Shown piece after piece: positions 1 through 4,905 of a stretch of DNA of 5,169 nucleotides. The position numbers were made by a program, and so were the translations under genes. Position 1 is the stretch's first letter. The number at the start of each line of letters is the position of its first letter. The notes beneath the pieces were generated by a model. The model was given only the letters and a program-made list of their open reading frames with translations. It was not told where the DNA came from and did not search any database. This DNA comes from an uncultured Brachyspira sp. (GTDB lineage Bacteria > Spirochaetota > Brachyspiria > Brachyspirales > Brachyspiraceae): positions 1 through 5,169 of the forward strand of contig CAKVCG010000121.1 in assembly GCA_934725525.1 (NCBI GenBank). The letters are read 5' to 3'.

Positions 1-1067
1 CTAACCGCTTCTTGTAATCCAATTTCTTGCAATCGCATATTTCCATCCCAATATTCCTCTGAAGTTAAAAACCATCCATTTGAATTTTTATCGCTTATTT
101 TTGACGCTTCTTTATTATCATAATTCCAAAATTCAGCGACATTTCCGCCTGGCATATAATTTCCTTCTCTAACATACATTTGTCTTAAAATAACATCCCA
201 CCAAGCTCTCGTTGCTCCCGCTCCCCAAGCTTCTGTTAATATATTCCATTCATAATCTTTAGGGTCGGTTAAATATACCACTTGAGTAGATTTGTTTCTA
301 TCGTATAAAAGTTTTTCTACTTTAATTCCCGTCTTTTCTATTAAATCGGCAATCGAATTTCCCGCTGGCAATCTTCCGCTCGGGTCATCAACTCTTATAA
401 CAAATTTTATACTCACTACTTCGTTATTATATTTCCACCATCCGTTTTCTTTTTTTAATTTTCCTCTGTTTTCGGGCAAGTTAGCCGCATTTTCCATAGC
501 TTTATTAATATCTTTAATCGCTTTATCTTCATTTCCGTTTTCAGTCATTCCCATTCTTAAAGGAATTAAATTATATCTATAAGTTCCAGGTTGTCCTGGA
601 GTCGCTTGAGTAAAGGAAGGCATTCCCGCTCCTTTCAAAATTTCATCAATAAGTTTTTTTCGATTTATTAAAAAATTCATTGCAAATCTTACTTCTCTTA
701 TGGCGAGAGGATTAAAATAAGTTTTTCCGTCTTTAGTTATCGTATAAGGAGCTTTATTAGGAAAGGGATTAAATAATAAACTCCAAGTGCCTGAAGGAAC
801 TTCGTAAGTATCGAGTTTTTCCAAATCTTTTTTCTCTAACGATAAATAAACTCCTCCGTCTATTCCGCTTGCCATTAAATCGGCTTTGCCTTCCGCAACA
901 TCTTTAATTGCGATAGTCATATCCGTTCTTATATTAAATATTATCTTATCTATCAAAGCTCCGCCTCTGTCAATTTGAGAAATATCGTTTTTATCGTTCG
1001 AGCAAGTTGAAGAAAAAATTAAAAGTAAAAAAGTTAATTTTTTGATTTTTGAAAATATAAATTTCAT
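1..1067 (-). CDS. ABC transporter family 5 solute-binding lipoprotein (partial, C-terminus outside window)
   Basis: The reading frame is open from ATG at 1067 down to base 1, giving 355 codons plus two bases; the C-terminus lies beyond the window. Residues 1-22 form a lipoprotein signal: basic start, hydrophobic core TFLLLIF, then SSTC, with Cys22 as probable lipidated residue (a loose, spirochaete-like lipobox). The body matches SBP_bac_5: VRFAMNFLINRKKLIDEIL (126-144) is the family's conserved 'VRxAxNxxIDR' segment, followed by GAGMP, and WGAGATRAWWD (281-291) and PGGNVAEFWNY (306-316) fit the later lobe. The role is capture of a peptide, or possibly an oligosaccharide, for an ABC importer; permease genes may lie further left. 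The mature protein starts almost directly at the segment KIIFNIRTDMTIAIKDVAEGKAD, which in OppA-type proteins comes well into the domain, so the first lobe is short or absent. A weak Shine-Dalgarno (AAGAG, 1076-1080) sits 8 nt before the start. Family assignment is firm; the ligand is unknown. Confidence 0.85.
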   Translation of the reverse strand, partial: MKFIFSKIKKLTFLLLIFSSTCSNDKNDISQIDRGGALIDKIIFNIRTDMTIAIKDVAEGKADLMASGIDGGVYLSLEKKDLEKLDTYEVPSGTWSLLFNPFPNKAPYTITKDGKTYFNPLAIREVRFAMNFLINRKKLIDEILKGAGMPSFTQATPGQPGTYRYNLIPLRMGMTENGNEDKAIKDINKAMENAANLPENRGKLKKENGWWKYNNEVVSIKFVIRVDDPSGRLPAGNSIADLIEKTGIKVEKLLYDRNKSTQVVYLTDPKDYEWNILTEAWGAGATRAWWDVILRQMYVREGNYMPGGNVAEFWNYDNKEASKISDKNSNGWFLTSEEYWDGNMRLQEIGLQEAV

Positions 1068-1107
1068 AATTTGAACTCTTTAATATATAAAATTTAAGAT
1101 TATGAAT

Positions 1108-1136
1108 ATAATAAACTTATAGGTAATAAATGTCAA
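1108..1136 (-). promoter_or_regulatory. Sigma70-type promoter of the solute-binding lipoprotein gene
   Basis: Read on the minus strand, a perfect -35 TTGACA (1131-1136) is followed by a 17-nt spacer and the -10 TATTAT (1108-1113, five of six consensus bases). Transcription would start near 1101, giving a short leader of about 34 nt before the ATG at 1067. Confidence 0.75.
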
Positions 1137-1211
1137 TTATGTTAACTAAAAAATATAATATTTATTTATAAAAATACGATACTATATATTATAAAAATTA
1201 AAAAAATTCTA

Positions 1212-1239
1212 TTGACTTTTTAAAAAATTTTGTTATCTT
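1212..1239 (+). promoter_or_regulatory. Probable extended -10 promoter of the sialidase-like gene
   Basis: TTGACT (1212-1217, five of six) is followed by a 16-nt spacer and TATCTT (1234-1239, four of six). The -10 is preceded directly by TGT (1231-1233), the extended -10 TGN motif, which could compensate for the weaker hexamer. A-rich DNA lies just upstream of the -35. Transcription would start near 1246, giving a leader of about 283 nt that contains the TGTCA repeat. A weaker promoter closer to the gene cannot be excluded. Confidence 0.5.
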
Positions 1240-1320
1240 ATTGGTAGAGATTTGAGGAAAGTATAAAGTAATAAAATGGTTAACAAAAAACATTGTAAAT
1301 TGAAATACTGTATAAACGAT

Positions 1321-1359
1321 TGTCATGTCATGTCATGTCATGTCATGTCATGTCATGTC
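1321..1359 (+). repeat. TGTCA pentanucleotide tandem repeat (7.8 units)
   Basis: Seven perfect copies of TGTCA (1321-1355) are followed by a partial TGTC (1356-1359), with no interruptions. It lies 170-208 nt upstream of the sialidase ATG and about 75 nt downstream of the predicted transcription start. Pure short tandem repeats of this kind commonly change length by slipped-strand mispairing during replication, and a 5-bp unit shifts any reading frame crossing it. The unit contains an ATG at each junction. Presence of the repeat is certain; variability is inferred. Confidence 0.95.
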
Positions 1360-1464
1360 GCCATTATTGTATCGACAGTCATAAAAATATTCTCAAAACT
1401 TTTTTATCAATCAAAAATTATATTAAAACATTCGGCGGGAAATTTTACTCGCTCGCTCAATTCG

Positions 1465-1496
1465 ATAAACAACAAAGATTATTCTTTGTTATTTAT
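1465..1496 (+). promoter_or_regulatory. Leader hairpin A (candidate anti-sequestor)
   Basis: AACAAAG (1471-1477) pairs with CTTTGTT (1484-1490) around the loop ATTATT. After one C/A mismatch the stem continues with ATAAA (1465-1469) against TTTAT (1492-1496). That makes 12 pairs out of 13, all but a few A-T. No T-run follows, so it is not an intrinsic terminator. It uses the same bases (1484-1496) as hairpin B and so excludes it. Confidence 0.4.
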
Positions 1497-1515
1497 AAAA
1501 AAATTATAAACAAAG
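1484..1515 (+). promoter_or_regulatory. Leader hairpin B (candidate Shine-Dalgarno sequestor)
   Basis: CTTTG (1484-1488) can pair with CAAAG (1511-1515), and TTTATAA (1492-1498) with TTATAAA (1504-1510). This leaves a 3-nt bulge (1489-1491) and the loop AAAAA (1499-1503). The right arm takes up the first half of the Shine-Dalgarno AAAGGAGG, leaving GAGG free, so occlusion would be partial. AACAAAG occurs at both 1471 and 1509, so the middle CTTTGTT can choose either partner. The pairing is visible; the regulatory effect is inferred, and the stem is A-T-rich and weak. Confidence 0.35.
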
Positions 1516-1519
1516 GAGG
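1512..1519 (+). promoter_or_regulatory. Strong ribosome-binding site of the sialidase-like gene
   Basis: AAAGGAGG lies 9 nt before ATG 1529, an almost perfect complement to the 16S 3' end. It fixes the start of the gene at 1529 and is much stronger than the sites of the neighbouring genes (AAGAG and GAGAG). Its left half overlaps hairpin B. Confidence 0.85.
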
Positions 1520-1528
1520 ATTTGCATT

Positions 1529-3082
1529 ATGTCAAATCAAATCAAATTAGCGTCAAAATTATTTATTTTGATAGCAGTCTTACTTTTTGCTTGGGTTGGA
1601 ATAAGCTGTAAGAACAAGAATACGCCGGGAGAAGAAGGGGGTATGCAGCTTGAAAAACCAAATGATGTAACCAATAAAGTTGGCGATAACGATGGCTTTA
1701 TGAGCGATGAAGAATTAAATAATGCTCAATGGACAAACGAGATGATACAGATTAGATTGCTTGCTGTATCGGAAGATGGCGGTTATTATCGTAATCCAGT
1801 TATTGCCACTTTTGGAAGTAGGAATACTAAAGTAATCACCGTAATGGAAAAAAGATTCGGACAAAGTGGAGAACGCGATGTTGCGGTAGACGGAAACTCC
1901 AGAGTAGATTTGATTTATCAATATAGCGCCAATTCGGGCTATGAGTTTAATAATGTATATACAATCGGACAATCTGCGCAAGGAGACCCAAGTCTTTCAA
2001 GAGGAGTTCCCGTAGTTTTTGCAAATAGTAAAAAAGAAGATGAAGTTGTGATAGTTGCGGTTGCTGGAGGAGGATTCTATGGTAAAGGAGTCGGTTCTCA
2101 AATAAAAATCGTTAGAGGAAATCCAGCCAACTCTCTTGCAAAGGCTCAATGGGAAGATTTGACTTTCACAGAAGAAGCTAAGAAAAAAATAAAAAATAGA
2201 AATGCGAACAATGACGCTAATGCCGACATATTGGCATACATAAATCAAGTTATGGGCGGAACTCCTACGAAAGGAAGAAAAGACACATTCCAAGCTAACG
2301 CTTTCTATTTGAAGAGCGGAATTGGAGCGACAAGCGATGATATTTTTGCTTTGGCTATAATCGCTCTCGATGTTAATACGGAAACTCACCAGAATTTCGG
2401 AACTTTGATTATCTATTCTATCGACAGAGGAAAAACTTGGAATTTTGGTCCTTATGCGAAACCTATAACCAGCGGACAGAGTTTTAGTTGGACTCCTTAT
2501 GATAGTTCATCCGACTATAGAGAAAGCAAAGCCGTATTATTAGATGGTAGTATCGTGACCGTATTGGCTACGACAATGAAATCCATACAAAACTCAACAC
2601 AAGATACTATGGGAGTATTCACGGGAACTTACAATCAAGATATCGAAATGAGTGGGCCTACTCGAACGGGTATAGTGGGAGTTGCAGGAGGAGGAGCCGG
2701 AGGCGGATTCGAGCTTGCTAAATCTCCAAAGAACAACGACTATTACTTACTCAGCTTGAGAGATAGAAATCCTTCATATACCAAAGAAGTAACTTTGTAT
2801 AAAACTACAAAAGAGATGAAAGATGGAGTTGCTTTGGGTATAAGCTATATAAGCGGAGGCGGAACGGTTGCCGTTTTGGGAGACGGAAGTATTTTAACTA
2901 TGACGGAAGAAGCTTTTGCGTTAGGTTCTAAACCTGGAGAGTTAAAATTTAATATAGTTCAAAGAAGATTTACTCCAAGTTACATTGACGCGAGAATAAA
3001 GGACGGAACTGGAATAATAAAAGATAAAGATAGATATTATAATCCATCTACGGGTAGTGAAAAACTTGACTATAAATTTTAA
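1529..3082 (+). CDS. Sialidase-fold (BNR/Asp-box) lipoprotein, possibly catalytically divergent
   Basis: This 517-residue protein has a lipoprotein signal (hydrophobic 11-25, probable lipidated Cys27 in VGISC), so it should be anchored in a membrane and exposed. The six-bladed sialidase fold is suggested by YYRNP (86-90; the RIP-type motif with Arg88), a second strand ending in a degenerate Asp box (SANSGYEF, 133-140), a perfect Asp box SIDRGKTW (297-304), RESKAVLLDGSI (331-342) carrying a Glu (332) where sialidases have the catalytic one, and VLGDGSI (449-455) near the end. Exo-alpha-sialidases release terminal sialic acid from host mucins and glycoproteins. By eye, two of the three carboxylate-binding arginines and the nucleophilic tyrosine are not at their expected places, with the triple Gly 443-445 where the tyrosine should be. 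It may therefore be an inactive glycan-binding homologue. A Lys/Asn-rich insertion lies at about 205-250 and Gly-rich loops at 180-182 and 387-393. It appears monocistronic, closed by a strong terminator. Confidence 0.8.
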   Translation: MSNQIKLASKLFILIAVLLFAWVGISCKNKNTPGEEGGMQLEKPNDVTNKVGDNDGFMSDEELNNAQWTNEMIQIRLLAVSEDGGYYRNPVIATFGSRNTKVITVMEKRFGQSGERDVAVDGNSRVDLIYQYSANSGYEFNNVYTIGQSAQGDPSLSRGVPVVFANSKKEDEVVIVAVAGGGFYGKGVGSQIKIVRGNPANSLAKAQWEDLTFTEEAKKKIKNRNANNDANADILAYINQVMGGTPTKGRKDTFQANAFYLKSGIGATSDDIFALAIIALDVNTETHQNFGTLIIYSIDRGKTWNFGPYAKPITSGQSFSWTPYDSSSDYRESKAVLLDGSIVTVLATTMKSIQNSTQDTMGVFTGTYNQDIEMSGPTRTGIVGVAGGGAGGGFELAKSPKNNDYYLLSLRDRNPSYTKEVTLYKTTKEMKDGVALGISYISGGGTVAVLGDGSILTMTEEAFALGSKPGELKFNIVQRRFTPSYIDARIKDGTGIIKDKDRYYNPSTGSEKLDYKF

Positions 3083-3124
3083 TCAATTCGGATAGAGACA
3101 TACAAGTCCAACCTAATAAAAAAT

Positions 3125-3160
3125 AAAGGAGAGGGAGCGGAGATGCTCTTTCTCCTTTTT
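3125..3160 (+). terminator. Intrinsic terminator of the sialidase-like gene
   Basis: Bases 3125-3138 pair with 3145-3158: AAAGGAGA with TCTCCTTT, two G-T wobbles, then GAGC with GCTC. The loop is GGAGAT. The 14-pair stem runs into TTTTT at 3156-3160, then further T-rich DNA. It starts 42 bases after the stop codon and should separate this transcript from the antiporter gene. Confidence 0.93.
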
Positions 3161-3196
3161 ATTTTAAAATTTAATTAAAGTTTTCTCGTATAATTA

Positions 3197-3220
3197 TGAC
3201 AAAAATTTACTCGCTTGTCA
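3197..3220. repeat. Small inverted repeat TGACAA/TTGTCA with a TTTACTCGCT core
   Basis: TGACAA (3197-3202) and TTGTCA (3215-3220) are perfect inverted copies separated by 12 bases. They lie 20-43 bases upstream of the antiporter -35 box. The spacing would suit a dimeric regulator operator or a weak RNA hairpin, but the arms are short. The ten bases TTTACTCGCT (3206-3215) also occur in the sialidase leader (1444-1453). Confidence 0.35.
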
Positions 3221-3239
3221 AAATAAAATAATAAGACGC

Positions 3240-3268
3240 TTGATATTCGTAAATTTTTAATATATAAT
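3240..3268 (+). promoter_or_regulatory. Sigma70-type promoter of the antiporter gene
   Basis: TTGATA (3240-3245, five of six) is followed by a 17-nt spacer and a perfect TATAAT (3263-3268). The start would be near 3275, leaving a leader of about 38 nt. GAGAG (3301-3305) lies 7 nt before ATG 3313 and serves as a modest ribosome-binding site. The promoter follows the upstream terminator, so the gene should be transcribed independently. Confidence 0.8.
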
Positions 3269-3312
3269 GTGGCATTCAAAATAATTCCAATTAATTAATA
3301 GAGAGTTTCAAA

Positions 3313-4899
3313 ATGGATATAGCGATACTTACGGCTGCGATAATAATAATAATATGCATAATGGCAAATAATGTATCCTCAAAAATAGGCGTTCCTTCGT
3401 TATTATTGTTTTTAGTATTAGGAATGATTTTCAATAAAATGTATAATTTCAATGATTATGTAATTTCAAGTAATATTTGCACGGTCACTTTAATATTCAT
3501 AATGTTTTACGGAGGTTTTGGAACGAATTGGGAATTTGCAAAACCTGTGGCAAAGCAGGCGTTTTTGCTCTCTTTCGTTGGCACTTTTTTAACTTCGATT
3601 ATCACGGGCTTATTATGTTATATTATTCTTAAAATAGATTTATTTGAAAGTATGCTTATAGGTTCGGTTATAGGTTCGACTGACGCCGCTTCCGTATTTT
3701 CGATACTTCGCTCGAAGAATTTGAATTTAAAAGGCGGTTTGGCTTCATTGCTCGAACTTGAAAGCGGAAGTAACGACCCTATGTCATATATGCTTACCGT
3801 TATATTTTTAGGCTTAATCGGAAAGACTATAGGAACTCCGCTGTCTATAATCATTATGCTTTTAAAACAAATAGTTTTCGCATTATTGGCGGCGGCTTTA
3901 ATATCGTATTTGTCTTATATGGTTTTAAAGAAAGTTAAATTCGCGATAAACGGACTCGACACGATATTTGTTTTTGCAACCGCGCTTCTTTCTTATTCTC
4001 TATCGGCATCGCTCGGAGGAAACGGATTTTTAAGCGCGTATATAGTGGGAATAGTTTTGGGGAACTGTCATTTTAGGAATAAAGTTATTTTGGTTAATTT
4101 TTTTGACGGCATCACGGGACTTATGCAAATGGTATTATTCTTTTTATTAGGTTTGCTTTCCACTCCTCAAAATATATTGCCCGCCGCAAAAACCGCGATT
4201 CCCGTAGTTTTATTTATAACTTTTATAGCGCGACCAATAGCGGTGGCGATTTTGCTCACTCCGTTTAAAGTAGGATTCAAAAAACAGTTGCTCGTTATGT
4301 GGGCGGGACTGAGAGGCGCCGCTTCAATTGCTTTTGCAATATTCGTTATGGGAAGCCAGACGGAAGGAATAAATTACGATGTCTTTCATATAGTATTTTT
4401 TCTTGCGATAACCTCAATTTTATTTCAAGGAACTTTTTTGCCTATAATAGCGCGAAAATTAGATTTGGTAGATTCCAACGAAAATGTATTGAAAACATTC
4501 AACGATTATGTTGACGATTCGGATATGCAGCTAATTCAAATAACGATTCCTCCGTCTCATCATTGGGTTGGCAGGCAAATTAAAGATATAGAATTCCCCG
4601 AAGAGTCGATTGTCGTAACTATAGAAAGAGGCGAAAGCACGGTTATTCCAAACGGAAACACCACTATTGAAAAAGGCGATATAGTTATTTTGAACGCTAA
4701 ACGAACGAAATATTACGATATAAATTTGAAAGAAATAATTATAAATAGTCGTCATCCTTGGAAAGATAAGGAACTTAAAGATTTGCATTTGGCTAAAAAT
4801 AATTTAGTAGTTATGATAAAGCGAGACGGCGGAACGATTATCCCGAGAGGAAACACTACTATAAAACAGAACGATATAGTTTTATTAAGAGAAATTTAA
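3313..4899 (+). CDS. CPA1-type Na+(K+)/H+ antiporter with tandem RCK_C domains (NhaP2/CvrA-like)
   Basis: This 528-residue inner-membrane protein exchanges monovalent cations for protons. Residues 1-385 are a Na_H_Exchanger domain with about a dozen hydrophobic segments. Diagnostic motifs are GSTDAASVFSIL (121-132), the ion-site segment ELESGSNDP (148-156) with Asn154-Asp155 typical of electroneutral CPA1 exchangers, and WAGLRGAASIA (330-340) with the conserved GLRG. The cytoplasmic part holds two homologous RCK_C (TrkA_C) domains at about 405-463 and 472-528. Such domains bind small ligands, often nucleotides, and gate transport. E. coli NhaP2/CvrA, a K+/H+ antiporter, has one RCK_C followed by another domain, so the tandem form differs. 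The preferred ion (K+ or Na+) cannot be read from the sequence. The role is pH and potassium homeostasis. It has its own promoter and converges on hflX with a 6-base gap and no visible terminator. Confidence 0.9.
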   Translation: MDIAILTAAIIIIICIMANNVSSKIGVPSLLLFLVLGMIFNKMYNFNDYVISSNICTVTLIFIMFYGGFGTNWEFAKPVAKQAFLLSFVGTFLTSIITGLLCYIILKIDLFESMLIGSVIGSTDAASVFSILRSKNLNLKGGLASLLELESGSNDPMSYMLTVIFLGLIGKTIGTPLSIIIMLLKQIVFALLAAALISYLSYMVLKKVKFAINGLDTIFVFATALLSYSLSASLGGNGFLSAYIVGIVLGNCHFRNKVILVNFFDGITGLMQMVLFFLLGLLSTPQNILPAAKTAIPVVLFITFIARPIAVAILLTPFKVGFKKQLLVMWAGLRGAASIAFAIFVMGSQTEGINYDVFHIVFFLAITSILFQGTFLPIIARKLDLVDSNENVLKTFNDYVDDSDMQLIQITIPPSHHWVGRQIKDIEFPEESIVVTIERGESTVIPNGNTTIEKGDIVILNAKRTKYYDINLKEIIINSRHPWKDKELKDLHLAKNNLVVMIKRDGGTIIPRGNTTIKQNDIVLLREI

Positions 4900-4905
4900 T
4901 TTATT

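Larger units (their letters stand above)
1276..1509 (+). other. Possible short leader ORF (77 codons) spanning the TGTCA repeat
   Basis: The frame starts at ATG 1276 and ends at TAA 1507-1509, two bases before the Shine-Dalgarno of the downstream gene. The repeat inside it is translated as the pentapeptide MSCHV. The predicted peptide resembles no family I recognise, and its composition is what random AT-rich DNA would give. The only Shine-Dalgarno candidate (GAGGAAA, 1254-1260) is 15 nt from the ATG, which is far. It is therefore unlikely to encode a functional protein. It may matter as a translated leader, because its stop position depends on the repeat copy number. ATG triplets in the repeat occur in all three frames, so translation might also begin there. 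Confidence 0.2.
1068..1528. other. Divergent intergenic region with two promoters and a long sialidase leader
   Basis: These 461 bases separate the two divergent lipoprotein genes. From left to right they hold the minus-strand promoter (1108-1136), an AT-rich stretch with no clear function (1137-1211), the plus-strand promoter (1212-1239), a possible leader ORF (1276-1509), the TGTCA repeat (1321-1359), and a pair of competing hairpins plus Shine-Dalgarno just before the sialidase start (1465-1519). The oligo-A tracts directly before 1212 could act as an UP element. No tRNA or recognisable riboswitch class was seen. Confidence 0.7.

Noticed and set aside
292..582. Open plus-strand frame of 96 codons across the solute-binding gene
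   Set aside because: It lies antisense to a well-supported protein, has no ribosome-binding site, and its product is a low-complexity hydrophobic translation typical of antisense frames.
1166..1198. Direct repeat TTATAAAAAT at 1166-1175 and 1189-1198
   Set aside because: In DNA this AT-rich a 10-base A/T repeat is expected by chance, and it does not overlap a promoter element.
1321..1359. CRISPR-like array
   Set aside because: The repeat unit is five bases without spacers, so it is a simple tandem repeat.
1356..1377. Short inverted repeat TGTCG/CGACA at the end of the TGTCA tract
   Set aside because: Only five pairs with a 12-base loop; too weak to support a structure.
1320..1550. 76-codon frame starting at a TTG in the repeat
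   Set aside because: There is no Shine-Dalgarno, the start is a TTG in the repeat, and the product resembles no family. It is retained only as the alternative frame reached after a repeat-length change.
2066..2105. Internal GGAGGAGG followed by an ATG at 2079 within the sialidase-like gene
   Set aside because: The ATG is out of frame and its frame stops after eight codons. The GGA run simply encodes glycine, so an internal start is unlikely.
1997..2389. Minus-strand frame of 130 codons inside the sialidase-like gene
   Set aside because: It is the antisense shadow of a gene with clear motifs and shows no recognisable domain or start signals.
3340..3356. ATA trinucleotide run at the start of the antiporter gene
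   Set aside because: It encodes isoleucines of the first membrane segment, and a 3-bp unit cannot shift the frame, so no switching role is implied.
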